From positions 1 through 36,360 of the forward strand of contig QNXS01000036.1 in NCBI GenBank assembly GCA_003978865.1: a stretch of 36,360 nt of DNA, given 5' to 3'. The translations under genes and the position numbers were made by a program. The stretch is from Archaeoglobus sp. (lineage in GTDB: Archaea > Halobacteriota > Archaeoglobi > Archaeoglobales > Archaeoglobaceae). Positions 1 to 8,556 of this stretch are shown here, in pieces; position 1 is the stretch's first letter; each line of letters opens with the position of its first letter. A model generated the notes under the pieces. It was not told the origin of the DNA, made no database searches, and saw only the letters and a list, made by a program, of their open reading frames with translations.

Positions 1-1277
1 CTATAAACAGTTCCGTAAACATCAAACCACCCAAAAGGATAGTAGATACCTTTGTACACGTATATATCCACACTTTCATCGGATTTTGGATTTAAGTCAT
101 TTATAGCCAGATACCACGTCCCAGTGTCTGGGTTGGTAATAACATACCCGTAACCATCCTGAGTGCCTACATTCCAAACGTCCGATGCCTGCACATAGTA
201 ATCCTGATTTGGAGATTTAACATAGAGAGAGATCGGTCTTATACCATAGCTATAGTAAAAAGTATCAAAGTCTGAAGTTGTTACAAAAATCAAGTAATCG
301 TAGTTACTGTTGTTTATATTCACGCCAATTACAGATGGGGAGGATGTGACATTTCCACTTACACTCGAGTACGGGGTGTAATCATTCATACTTCCAGATG
401 CATCGATTGTATGAATCACAGTAATATTTGTTGAACTTTGATTTATCCCATTACCAAAGAGAAATATATTTACAGTTGAGCTTTCTCCAGGAGCAATAGA
501 TGCCGGAACAACATACTTATCGATGTAAAGTTCCGGTTGTGGATTTGAGACAACACTAACGTTAACACAGTCATAGCTTACATAACCAAGACTATCCTTC
601 ACCTCAAGGGTTATAGTATAATTTCCAGTAGAGCTAAAATTCCAAGTTGTTATTCCGGTATCCGGATTTACTGGGTCATACTCTTTAAAAGATTGAAACA
701 GTATTCTCTTATAGTTTTGACCAGTGATGATCCATCTATAGTAAAGAGTACCCTCTCCGTATGAGTGAGTCATGTCTAAAGTTATGTTTTCACCAACAGT
801 GGCTTCAGTTGGATGAACAATAGCCACCGCCGTGGGTAGCAGGTGTATGGACGAATTCAGTAGTATTTCGTGGGTAATTTCGCTGCTGAAAGTTCTGCCC
901 TTTGTTATAAAACCCAATGTTGTTCTACCTATGTTTTCTTTTTGAGTCCATATATTTGATTTAACTATCAGTTCGTTATTACTCAATTCTACACTGTAAG
1001 TCTCCTTACCTACCTCAGCAGGCATGTAAACTTTACTCTTAAAAATACCGTTCTTCGGTGAAACGAGTAGCATATCTGTTATCTGAGCTGAAATTTCGCT
1101 TGCTACATCCTGAAACTGATTTTTCATTGCATTAGCAGTTGGCATTCTCGACATTAGTGTGCTAAGCTGAGGTACTATGAATGCCATGAGCAATGCAAGT
1201 ATTCCAACGATCAGCATGTATTCAACCAGTACTGAAACACCATTCCTGTCAGACAACAACAGTCTCAGTATCTTCAT
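1..1277 (-). CDS. Prepilin-like secreted protein with PKD-like and VWA regions (partial, C-terminus outside window)
   Basis: Translating the minus strand from the ATG at 1277 gives 425 uninterrupted codons that run off the window edge. Residues 1-13 are a short charged leader ending in DRNG, and residues 14-40 form one hydrophobic helix with an early Glu (VSVLVEYML), as in archaeal prepilins. Residues about 148-243 look like a PKD-type beta-sandwich (the strand GNYTITLEVKDS is typical). Residues about 249-290 resemble another beta domain. Asp292-Ala-Ser-Gly-Ser296 fits the MIDAS motif (DxSxS) of von Willebrand A domains. The next ~125 residues look beta-rich rather than like the usual VWA helix, so the VWA fold may be interrupted. 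The start lies 29 bases inside the upstream gene, with GGTG just before it, which suggests translational coupling. It is probably a surface or pilus-associated adhesion protein; its ligand is unknown. Confidence 0.8.
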   Translation of the reverse strand, partial: MKILRLLLSDRNGVSVLVEYMLIVGILALLMAFIVPQLSTLMSRMPTANAMKNQFQDVASEISAQITDMLLVSPKNGIFKSKVYMPAEVGKETYSVELSNNELIVKSNIWTQKENIGRTTLGFITKGRTFSSEITHEILLNSSIHLLPTAVAIVHPTEATVGENITLDMTHSYGEGTLYYRWIITGQNYKRILFQSFKEYDPVNPDTGITTWNFSSTGNYTITLEVKDSLGYVSYDCVNVSVVSNPQPELYIDKYVVPASIAPGESSTVNIFLFGNGINQSSTNITVIHTIDASGSMNDYTPYSSVSGNVTSSPSVIGVNINNSNYDYLIFVTTSDFDTFYYSYGIRPISLYVKSPNQDYYVQASDVWNVGTQDGYGYVITNPDTGTWYLAINDLNPKSDESVDIYVYKGIYYPFGWFDVYGTVY

Positions 1278-1659
1278 AATCAACACCTGAATTAAAGAAA
1301 ACTATATTAACCGTATAACAAGAAATTTCATCGTTACTGGTATATTTAACATCGACAATATTTATACTTGCATAACATCCATGTTCAGCATAGAGTTTTT
1401 CGACTTGCTGATTTACCTTCTGAGCATAGTTTAAAAAGTTATTCGGATTATTCTCGGCATATTTTTTTAAATCAATGAATGCTATTCTTCTAAGATTTTC
1501 TATTGCATACTTTGGAAAAGTTAACTGAGTTGTACTGCTCTCCATACCCGCAAGTACATTCTGAGTGTAAACAAGAGAGAGTTCAGCAAGTAACACCGAT
1601 ATGAAGAGCGTTAGTATTATTATTATCTGACCTCTATTATCTCCAATTAAACCTGCCAT
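1249..1659 (-). CDS. Small prepilin-like membrane protein, unknown function
   Basis: This 136-residue protein has a short leader ending in DNRG (residues 7-10), a hydrophobic helix (QIIIILTLFISVLLAEL) and a soluble extracytoplasmic domain containing two Cys. The leader resembles archaeal class III signal peptides (G|Q...), but the usual acidic residue near +5 is missing, so cleavage by a prepilin peptidase is uncertain. It overlaps the upstream gene by 13 bases and the downstream gene by 29, so the four genes at 1-3113 are almost certainly one transcript. From memory, haloarchaea have short uncharacterised DUF proteins of similar layout next to type IV pilus genes. No enzyme motif is visible. 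Confidence 0.75.
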   Translation of the reverse strand: MAGLIGDNRGQIIIILTLFISVLLAELSLVYTQNVLAGMESSTTQLTFPKYAIENLRRIAFIDLKKYAENNPNNFLNYAQKVNQQVEKLYAEHGCYASINIVDVKYTSNDEISCYTVNIVFFNSGVDYEDTETVVV

Positions 1660-2204
1660 AGTGTCAACCTCACCTCCAAAACAACCGGATACCCAGAACT
1701 TTCATAACTTGAATTACTTACAAACGGGGAGTCGCTCACGAAATCGTTGCTGTCTATTACGATGTACCTAGAAGCTGTCACAGTATTTGAAACAGGATTA
1801 GTGTTCGTGAGGCTGATTTTTTCAACACTACCAGTTGAAAAGTTGTAGTAGTAAACAACAAAGCTAAAATTAACATCCACAGGCAAACATTCTTTTGTTG
1901 AATTTATAAGAGGTAAAACAACTGTATTAAAGTTGCTTGAATTTAAATGCTCTAAAACATACTCGAGCGTGTCCTGAGTTGGTGATGAGGGATTATCAAG
2001 TACCCTCAGTGTATCCTTAGCGTACTGACTTAGCTGAACGTCAACTACCTGAGTTGACTGGGGAGCAATTATCAGAGTTGAACGGAAAAGGAAGTAAGCT
2101 ACCAAAAGCAAAAGCATGGCAGCAACTATACTTTCAAGTGTAAAAGCCTGTGCTTTACAGTCTCTTCCAAACTTACCCCCCACAAGCTTACTTATTCCCG
2201 TCAT
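1647..2204 (-). CDS. Prepilin-like protein with FTLE-type N-terminus
   Basis: The protein has about 185 residues. A Lys/Arg-rich leader is followed by AQAFTLESIVAAMLLLLVAY, which closely matches the type IV prepilin pattern (small residue, FTLxE, long hydrophobic helix). The rest is an extracytoplasmic domain rich in Asn, Ser, Val and Tyr with many potential N-glycosylation sequons. A GTG at 2210, directly beside the stop codon of the upstream gene, could also be the start; the ATG at 2204 follows a GGTAGGTG ribosome-binding sequence and is preferred. It overlaps the next gene by 13 bases. It is likely a minor pilin or pseudopilin working with its neighbours. No ATPase, TadC-like protein or prepilin peptidase lies within the window. 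Confidence 0.78.
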   Translation of the reverse strand: MTGISKLVGGKFGRDCKAQAFTLESIVAAMLLLLVAYFLFRSTLIIAPQSTQVVDVQLSQYAKDTLRVLDNPSSPTQDTLEYVLEHLNSSNFNTVVLPLINSTKECLPVDVNFSFVVYYYNFSTGSVEKISLTNTNPVSNTVTASRYIVIDSNDFVSDSPFVSNSSYESSGYPVVLEVRLTLWQV

Positions 2205-2210
2205 ATACAC

Positions 2211-3113
2211 CTACCACACGCAAACAACAAGTTTGGCAACTATTCTCCCCGCGATGTACTGTCCCGCACTTGAGTAAATCAAATATCCAGCTAAATTATG
2301 AGATATAACCGTCAAGTTTACAGTTCCAGAAATGGCAGATATCTGACCAGCAACGTTATAAACCCCCGGTGAAAGAGAACCTCCATTGGATGGAATTCTG
2401 AGTATTTTCTCTCCACCCCATCCATTTCCTTTGCTTATTTTCACTATTATCCAACTGCCACTGCCATTACCCCAGATCTGAGTTTTTGTTACAACAAATG
2501 TAAAAACTCCCACGGGAGCAGTGACATTTAGAATTTTAGTCTTGTTAACTCCATATTCTGACGTGGTTATATCGTAGGTGAAAGATGCATTGTTTAAATA
2601 AACTATTCTACAATATTTAACAACATCTTTAAATTTTGGTATGGGTTTACCTATTAGCAGTAATGGCTTACCGTTGTAGTATGAATAAACAGGATAAGAC
2701 GTATTGCTATAAACGTACTGTAGAGATATATTGTAGTTCTCAATACCGAACATGTTCGCAATGCTATCGTATCCCTCCTGCTCGTACATTTCCGAAAAGT
2801 TCAGAATTTTTGGTATTGACAGCTCACACATTTTCCCATCACACAGGCCAGCTCTAACTGTTACCTCGCTGTCCTTCCAGTGATCCTCCCAGTTCGTACC
2901 ATTACATGTTCCATTTGTCCAGTAACCGGGACTTTCAGTAAGAAGAGCGGAGATTCTGTAAGCATCGGAACTCAGAGAAATATCACTTCTCTGGACAACA
3001 AATATTGAAGGAAGATACTGCAGAATGAATATAAACGTGACCATAAATACAGTTAATCCAACAAGTACATCCAGACTCAACTGACCCGATTTTGATCCAG
3101 TTTTTAGCTTCAC
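2211..3113 (-). CDS. Class III signal-peptide (prepilin-like) protein, 300 aa
   Basis: The first gene of the four-gene operon starts at a GTG. Residues 1-10 (MKLKTGSKSG) are followed by QLSLDVLVGLTVFMVTFIFI, which fits the archaeal class III signal pattern QxSxE/D plus a hydrophobic helix, with Asp in place of Glu. The mature part has about 260 residues, including two pairs of closely spaced Cys (GTCNGT near 68-71; LCDGKMCEL near 90-97) that could form disulfides, and many N-x-S/T sequons. The stop codon directly touches the GTG start option of the next gene. A TATA element about 30 bases upstream suggests a leaderless mRNA. Function beyond a pilus-like surface assembly is not visible. Confidence 0.78.
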   Translation of the reverse strand: MKLKTGSKSGQLSLDVLVGLTVFMVTFIFILQYLPSIFVVQRSDISLSSDAYRISALLTESPGYWTNGTCNGTNWEDHWKDSEVTVRAGLCDGKMCELSIPKILNFSEMYEQEGYDSIANMFGIENYNISLQYVYSNTSYPVYSYYNGKPLLLIGKPIPKFKDVVKYCRIVYLNNASFTYDITTSEYGVNKTKILNVTAPVGVFTFVVTKTQIWGNGSGSWIIVKISKGNGWGGEKILRIPSNGGSLSPGVYNVAGQISAISGTVNLTVISHNLAGYLIYSSAGQYIAGRIVAKLVVCVW

Positions 3114-3135
3114 TATTATTATGGTAATAATACAA

Positions 3136-3145
3136 ACTATAAATT
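3136..3145 (-). promoter_or_regulatory. TATA box of the prepilin-like operon
   Basis: On the minus strand the sequence reads AATTTATAGT. Its centre lies roughly 27 bases before the GTG at 3113, the usual spacing from archaeal TATA box to transcription start, so the mRNA is probably leaderless. No ribosome-binding site is seen before this GTG. Confidence 0.5.
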
Positions 3146-3182
3146 GATTTCGTTGTCAGCTATGGATGCCTAAAATCAGGAA

Positions 3183-5915
3183 CTAAACACTCCAGAATTT
3201 TCTCGTTCTTATATAATTTTTTTCTACTTCAAGTAGTTCTCTGAAAAATTCTTCTTCATTTCTATAAAACTTTGCAAGAATTCTCGAAGCGTATTCAGCC
3301 CCGACACCAAGAGTATTCATAGCATAAACAGCTCTCTTTCCATAACACATTACTAAATTGGCTATTCTCATAAGTTCATCCCTTGAGTAGTCCTCAAGTT
3401 TTCTTCTCGCATTTACACATGCAATTAACTTGGAACCGCATCTTATACACGTAAGGTTATCCACACAACCAACTTGAACTCTTATCCTGCATCCACAATT
3501 CATACAATATAGCCAGCAGAATTCCTTCTCTATTCTCTTTTTGAATACATGCAAAACTGCAGAGGTGGGTTTTGATGGAAGGAGCAAATCGAAAGTCTGT
3601 CGTTTTACAACTTTTGAAATTTCTTCAAGCTCTCCAAGTTTTACAACATCTATTTCATTAAAAAGCTTGGAAAGGATTTCTACCAACTTTTCAATGTTGA
3701 ACCTTTCTGTGATTAATTCTCTCACAGCTTCCCTGTAAACTGGGGTATCTTTAATTCTTAAGGCAAATTTCTTCAAATTCATTCTCGTTATGTCGGAATC
3801 TTTGCTGAGTATACCAAACTTTCTTGCGGATGACACCAACTTCCACTGAAAGAGTTTGGTATCAAGCATAGCCCTTTCTGAAAGCCAGTATATGCCCTCC
3901 TTTGAAATTTCTCTCAGCTGCATCAGAGTATCATAAACTTCGTCCACTTTTGCAGGATACAACTTTATTCTGTATGGATCTAACTCCACCGAAACACTCG
4001 TCGTTTTTCTCGCAGACACAAGCATCCCTATTATTCTACCAAGAACTTCATTTACTGTATGACCAAAGCAGCAGTTAATAACAACAAATCCCCCACCCTG
4101 CTCCAGTGTTACGAGTTTATCGGAAGGAATAACCCTGCTTTTTTCTATTATTCTTACAACCTCCTCGCAGGCTTCTCTGTTTGTATTAAATCTTTTTTGT
4201 AAGAGTTCCACTGTTTTTTCTCTGCCAAAAACATCAATCATCCTTTTTATCTTTTCTCTCAGTTCTCCGACACCCATCGCCACTTCAAAAGGTACGGGTA
4301 TTTCCTCACCAATCCAGCTTGGTATCTCTCCTTCCCCACTTACCGGCTCAACTTTAACATCTGAATTAACATCAATTATCCTCCAGAGTTCCCCTTTCAT
4401 TGCGAACACTTCACCTCTAAATGTTGTAACGAAAATCTCATCAAGAACTCCAACAGGCTTGCCCGAAGTTATGTCAAAAACCCTGTATTTCTTTTCATCA
4501 GGTATCATTGAAACATTATCGTAGAAGTACCTCCTTGTTTTTCTTTTTGGATATACTACAGCTTCACCTCCATCAGAATCATGCATCCCTACAATACCAT
4601 TACCGGCAAGAAACATGCACACATCAAGAAATTCCCTGTAACTCAAATCTCTGTATGGATACGCTCTTCTAATTATTCTGTATGCTTTTTTACATTCAAT
4701 ACCCCCGTATTCAATTGCCATCGATGCTATCTGGTTTGCAAGTGTGTCTAAGCTCTTTTTATGGCATACCTCCTCTTCAATCTTGCCCATTTCTGCCATT
4801 TCTTTTATTATCCAAGATTCAAGTATCTCATCAAAACTTGTTGCCACAATTATTCCCTTAGATTCCTCTCCTGCCCTATGTCCACTTCTTCCAACTCTCT
4901 GAAGTAACCGGGAAACCTGCCTAGGGCTGTTATATTGAATAACACAATCTATGCTGCCAACATCAATTCCAAGTTCCATTGACGACGTGCAGATCAAAGC
5001 TTTTATCTCGCCTCTCAGGAGTTTTCTCTCAGCCTCGAGCCTAGCCTCCTTAGAGAGAGAACCATGATGAACTTCAACTCTTGCAATCCTTCTCAATTTC
5101 AGGGCAAGAGCTTCTGCAGTCTGTCTTGTGTTTACGAAGATAAGAGTTGACCTGTGCCTTTCGAGTATTTCTGCTATACACCTTATTTGGGCTGCAACTT
5201 CTGCATCAACAAATAGTTCTTCAGCAAGTTTTTCATCCTCAGTATTAACTCCCGGCTTCACAACAGAAAATCTATACTTTTTATTTTCAAATCCCTCTAC
5301 AATATCTACATGACTCCCACCACTGAAAAAAGCAGCAACATCCTTTTTGTTTTTCACAGTTGCCGAAAGACAGATTGTACTAAAGTCCGCTATTTCTCTC
5401 AACCGCTCAACAGCAACAGATAACTGCACACCCCTTTCACTCTGAAAAAGCTCGTGAACTTCATCTATAACAAGAAACTTCACATTTTTCAGCCAGTTTC
5501 TCAATCTTTTTCCAAGAAAAAGTAGTTGAAAAGTTTCCGGAGTTGTTACGAGTATATGTGGTGCTTTCTTGGATTGTTTCTCCCTCTCTGATCTGGATGT
5601 ATCTCCATGCCTGACAGCTATTTTCAAAGAAAGAAGGTTTGATAGTTCCTGCAACCTCCTAAGTACATCTCTATTTAATGCTCTGAGGGGCGTTATATAT
5701 ATAAGGGCGATAGGTTTCAGTTTCCTTCGCAATATCTCATTTAAAGCTGGAACAATTGCCGCCTCGGTCTTTCCACTTCCAGTAGGAGCAACAATTAGGC
5801 AGTTTCTACCTTCAGCTACTGTTTTAAAACTTCTGATTTGTAGCTCATTAAGCTCAACAATTCCATATTTTCTTAAAGCTCTTTTAAGTTCAGGAAGTAT
5901 TTTGTATTCAATCAT
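3183..5915 (-). CDS. lhr: Lhr-type DExH ATP-dependent helicase
   Basis: This 910-residue superfamily 2 helicase shows a Q motif near residue 26, Walker A APTGSGKT (43-50), DEVH (151-154) and SAT (184-186). The second RecA domain has the family-typical ELGIDVGSIDCVIQ and QRVGRSGHR. A winged-helix and Lhr-core region follow. The C-terminus holds a likely zinc-binding module near residues 795-835 with two CxxC pairs (CMNC and CIRC plus flanking Cys). Lhr helicases unwind DNA or DNA:RNA hybrids and are linked to archaeal repair and recombination. The length fits archaeal Lhr2-like proteins. A GGAGAGG ribosome-binding site precedes the ATG by about 9 bases. The gene is divergent from the protease gene at 5997 and is probably monocistronic. 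No intein is present. Confidence 0.93.
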   Translation of the reverse strand: MIEYKILPELKRALRKYGIVELNELQIRSFKTVAEGRNCLIVAPTGSGKTEAAIVPALNEILRRKLKPIALIYITPLRALNRDVLRRLQELSNLLSLKIAVRHGDTSRSEREKQSKKAPHILVTTPETFQLLFLGKRLRNWLKNVKFLVIDEVHELFQSERGVQLSVAVERLREIADFSTICLSATVKNKKDVAAFFSGGSHVDIVEGFENKKYRFSVVKPGVNTEDEKLAEELFVDAEVAAQIRCIAEILERHRSTLIFVNTRQTAEALALKLRRIARVEVHHGSLSKEARLEAERKLLRGEIKALICTSSMELGIDVGSIDCVIQYNSPRQVSRLLQRVGRSGHRAGEESKGIIVATSFDEILESWIIKEMAEMGKIEEEVCHKKSLDTLANQIASMAIEYGGIECKKAYRIIRRAYPYRDLSYREFLDVCMFLAGNGIVGMHDSDGGEAVVYPKRKTRRYFYDNVSMIPDEKKYRVFDITSGKPVGVLDEIFVTTFRGEVFAMKGELWRIIDVNSDVKVEPVSGEGEIPSWIGEEIPVPFEVAMGVGELREKIKRMIDVFGREKTVELLQKRFNTNREACEEVVRIIEKSRVIPSDKLVTLEQGGGFVVINCCFGHTVNEVLGRIIGMLVSARKTTSVSVELDPYRIKLYPAKVDEVYDTLMQLREISKEGIYWLSERAMLDTKLFQWKLVSSARKFGILSKDSDITRMNLKKFALRIKDTPVYREAVRELITERFNIEKLVEILSKLFNEIDVVKLGELEEISKVVKRQTFDLLLPSKPTSAVLHVFKKRIEKEFCWLYCMNCGCRIRVQVGCVDNLTCIRCGSKLIACVNARRKLEDYSRDELMRIANLVMCYGKRAVYAMNTLGVGAEYASRILAKFYRNEEEFFRELLEVEKNYIRTRKFWSV

Positions 5916-5996
5916 TTTTAAATTTCCTCTCCGATAATTCGGTAATTAACTCTTTCTTCCAAAACTTTTTTTGCCTTTTATTTCCAACCATTATGC

Positions 5997-7826
5997 ATGC
6001 TTCGGAGGGTAGCCGTTTTAATGATCTTACTAATAATTGCGGTAACATTCCAAACGCCAGTATCTGCTCAATTTATACACGAAAGAAAAGTCGTGATACA
6101 AGCTGTTGCTGTCAAAACGGGAACAAAACCAGAGGGCGCTGTAATAAATATAACTGTGGTTGTTACACCCGGTAATGGAGAAGTCTTCGTTTCAACATCA
6201 CCGTACACAGAAATAGATATGCAGGGTAGTGCTCAGCTTGCTGCTCTTACTGCATGTGATCTACTTGGAATTGACTACATGAAGTACGACTTCTTTTATA
6301 CTATACATGCAAACGCCCCTATAGTTGGAGGCCCCTCCGCCGGCGGTGTTATGTGCGTAGCTACAATAGCAGCTCTGAAGAATCTCAGCATAAAAAGAGA
6401 CGTATTTATGACCGGAATGATATACCCGGATGGATTTATAGGTCCGGTTGGAGGGATACCCTACAAGCTTGAAGCTGCTGCAAGTCATGGAGCCAAGTAC
6501 TTTCTTATTCCAGCAGGACAAAGAATTGTTTACGTAAGAGAGACAAAAATTGTAAAAAACGGACCTTTCATTTTCGAATCGACAGTAACAAAACCTGTTG
6601 ATGTTGTAAAACTTGGAGAGAAACTCGGAGTAAAAGTTGTAGAAGTTGAAACAGTAAATCAAGCCCTTGAATACTATACTGGTTACAAGCTTGAGCAAAA
6701 GAATGCCACCGTAAATCTAACAAGATACTCTAACATTCTCAAAAAGCTTGCTGACAAAATGAAAAAAGAGGCAGAGAATTTATACGACATAATCAGTCAG
6801 ATAACCACGAAAGATGAGTTGTCAAACATCAAAAAAATTATGGAGGAAGCTCAAACAGAGTACAATCAGGGGAGGTACTACACAGCAACAAGTGAGTGGT
6901 TTACTGCAATGATTAAAATGAGGTACATACAGTATGAACGCACAATAAAAACCGAACAAGCATTAGAGAACGAGTTCAAAAGAGTTCAGAAAGACATAAA
7001 CAACATGCTGGGGTATCTTAATTCTACAAGCAACTCTGTTGGACTTGAAAGCTTTCAACTTTACGGAGCTGCTGAGGAAAGGATAACCATAGCCCAGAAC
7101 TATTTGAATAAGGCTGAAAGTTCCTCAGATGTTAACACAGCACTTTATTATTTAGCTTACGCAAGGGAAAGAGTTGAAAGTGCAAGATTGTGGTTGTCCC
7201 TCCTTCCCGGAATAAAAGAAGATGTGCCCTTAGGAAAACAGGAAATAAAAAGAAGAGCACAACTATACTTAAGTCAAGCCGAATCCATGATAGTTTATGC
7301 AAGTTCTATATATGGTCAGAAAGATTTACTTGAGCTTGCTCAACAGGATGTTGACGCAGGTAGAACTCAGCTTGACGAGGGACTTTACTGTGGAGCGGCA
7401 CTATCAGCCATAAACGCTATAACAAAAGCCAGCTTGAGTATAGAACTGATAGGATTTCCAAGTTCTCAAATTCAGGAGTTGCTTCAGGAGAAAATTAATG
7501 CTTCAAAAAAGGATGCTCAGATAGCTATAGCCCAGCTTGAAAAGCACGTTACACCAATACTACCAGTGGCATACTACGAATTTGCTGAAACCAGTAAAGA
7601 TCCCATCACCAAACTTGCTTACTTTAAGCTCTCTGAAAGAATAGCAAAACTTATAGGGGTTCTTGCTAAAATACATCAGCACAGTAAACTTGTAAAGGTA
7701 AATCACCCATCAGCCCCAACTTTCGAAGAATCGTACACAAACACTATAAATACGAGAGTTCCCGGATTTGAAGTCGTTGTTTCAATAGTTGCAGTATTTA
7801 TAGCACTATGGAAAAGAAGGATGTAA
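5997..7826 (+). CDS. Secreted Lon-fold (S16-like) serine protease, COG1750-type, with PGF-CTERM-like anchor
   Basis: The 609-residue protein starts with a Sec signal peptide (hydrophobic 5-20, likely cleavage after PVSA at 24). The Lon-type proteolytic domain follows: GGPSAGG with catalytic Ser114, then GPVGGIPYK with Lys157; the 43-residue spacing equals that of the Ser-Lys dyad in E. coli Lon. There is no AAA+ ATPase domain. Residues ~245-560 are mostly helical, with coiled-coil character and Tyr/Ala/Glu-rich repeats. The C-terminus reads VPGFEVVVSIVAVFIALW then KRRM: a PGF motif, a hydrophobic helix and a basic tail, as in PGF-CTERM substrates of archaeosortase A. I infer an ATP-independent protease displayed on the outer face of the cell. 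The substrate is unknown. An ATG four bases upstream (5993) is in a different frame. Confidence 0.88.
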   Translation: MLRRVAVLMILLIIAVTFQTPVSAQFIHERKVVIQAVAVKTGTKPEGAVINITVVVTPGNGEVFVSTSPYTEIDMQGSAQLAALTACDLLGIDYMKYDFFYTIHANAPIVGGPSAGGVMCVATIAALKNLSIKRDVFMTGMIYPDGFIGPVGGIPYKLEAAASHGAKYFLIPAGQRIVYVRETKIVKNGPFIFESTVTKPVDVVKLGEKLGVKVVEVETVNQALEYYTGYKLEQKNATVNLTRYSNILKKLADKMKKEAENLYDIISQITTKDELSNIKKIMEEAQTEYNQGRYYTATSEWFTAMIKMRYIQYERTIKTEQALENEFKRVQKDINNMLGYLNSTSNSVGLESFQLYGAAEERITIAQNYLNKAESSSDVNTALYYLAYARERVESARLWLSLLPGIKEDVPLGKQEIKRRAQLYLSQAESMIVYASSIYGQKDLLELAQQDVDAGRTQLDEGLYCGAALSAINAITKASLSIELIGFPSSQIQELLQEKINASKKDAQIAIAQLEKHVTPILPVAYYEFAETSKDPITKLAYFKLSERIAKLIGVLAKIHQHSKLVKVNHPSAPTFEESYTNTINTRVPGFEVVVSIVAVFIALWKRRM

Positions 7827-8167
7827 AGGATGTAACACAAAAATAACATATAATGCATAAATACATACTTGCATAATACAATTACTAATTTAATTTTTAA
7901 TTTTTAACTAATGCATCGCTAAATACTTATTGAAATAAAAAAATAAAAAAGAGAGAAAAGAAGAAAAAACGTAGTAATAGCAAAAACTTTACTATGCTAA
8001 AACAATGGACATTCTCAACAGGATGATTTAAAGTTGGTAAGGCAAAAAAGAAGTGCTTACTTGTTTGAAGATGCCACGCTGAGAGCTGAGGGATACTCTT
8101 TACAAAACAACATTACAAAACAGTACGGAGTTAGGGATTTAAATTTTAAAATGAAATAAAATAAAAT
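7827..8167. other. 341-base AT-rich intergenic spacer
   Basis: The stretch lies between the convergent protease and S10 genes. It begins with T-rich tracts (about 7884-7908) that may end plus-strand transcription, continues with a purine-rich run (about 7935-7970), and then holds a slightly less AT-rich part containing an open frame at 8001-8159, described separately. No recognisable RNA gene was seen. Confidence 0.6.
8001..8159 (+). pseudogene. Possible decayed or very small ORF
   Basis: After the TAA at 7998, 52 codons stay open and end with TAA at 8157. The translation is fairly gene-like in composition (it includes RSAYLFEDATLRAEGYSLQ). There is no in-frame ATG early on; a TTG at 8034 follows AGGATGA by a plausible ribosome-binding distance and would give 41 residues. 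I do not recognise the protein. It could be the tail of a lost gene, a microprotein, or chance. Confidence 0.2.
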
Positions 8168-8170
8168 TTA
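8140..8170 (-). terminator. Likely terminator after the EF-1alpha/S10 operon
   Basis: Nine-base inverted repeat arms (TAAATTTTA at 8140-8148 and TAAAATTTA at 8162-8170) overlap the S10 stop codon. On the minus strand the region is a succession of T runs, as at archaeal intrinsic terminators. Confidence 0.4.
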
Positions 8171-8488
8171 GCTCTCCAGAACGATTTCTATATTAACATC
8201 CTTTGGTACCTGAATTCTCATTATCTGTCTCAGAGCTCTTTCGTCAGCAGCTATATCTATTAGTCTCTTGTGAATTCTCATTTCCCAGTGGTCGTATGTT
8301 TCACTTCCTTCCCCATCCGGTGCCTTTCTAACGGGAACAACCAGCCTCTTTGTAGGTAGGGGAACAGGACCTCTAATTTCCACTCCCGTCTTGTTAGCTA
8401 TTTCCTTGATTTGCCTGCATATTCTGTCAAGATCAGACGGATTCATCCCAGAAAGCCTTATTCTTGCCTTGTAACCTTTAATGCCCAT
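8168..8488 (-). CDS. rpsJ: 30S ribosomal protein S10 (uS10)
   Basis: The 106-residue protein matches archaeal uS10 along its length: KARIRLSGMNPSDLDRICRQ at the start, PVPLPTKRLVVPVRK in the middle and VPKDVNIEIVLES at the end. It is a small-subunit head protein. The ATG at 8488 is chosen over an in-frame GTG at 8497 because AAGGTG lies 6 bases before it as a ribosome-binding site, and because archaeal S10 proteins start close to GIKGYKARI. It lies 68 bases downstream of EF-1alpha on the same strand, as in A. fulgidus, so both are probably one transcript and uS10 shares the strong EF-1alpha promoter. Confidence 0.97.
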   Translation of the reverse strand: MGIKGYKARIRLSGMNPSDLDRICRQIKEIANKTGVEIRGPVPLPTKRLVVPVRKAPDGEGSETYDHWEMRIHKRLIDIAADERALRQIMRIQVPKDVNIEIVLES

Positions 8489-8556
8489 TATAAACACCTT
8501 ATAAATGTTTTTAAGGTTTTAGAATTCTCCACATATAAAAATATTATAAAAAAGAG

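Noticed and set aside
5128..5937. Plus-strand frames opposite the helicase gene
   Set aside because: They are shadows of the helicase codon pattern, with Ser/Phe-rich composition and no family features.
6261..6698. Minus-strand frame of 145 codons inside the Lon-like protease gene
   Set aside because: Antisense shadow; composition (Tyr, Cys, Asn, Ser) is unlike a real protein and it has no promoter.
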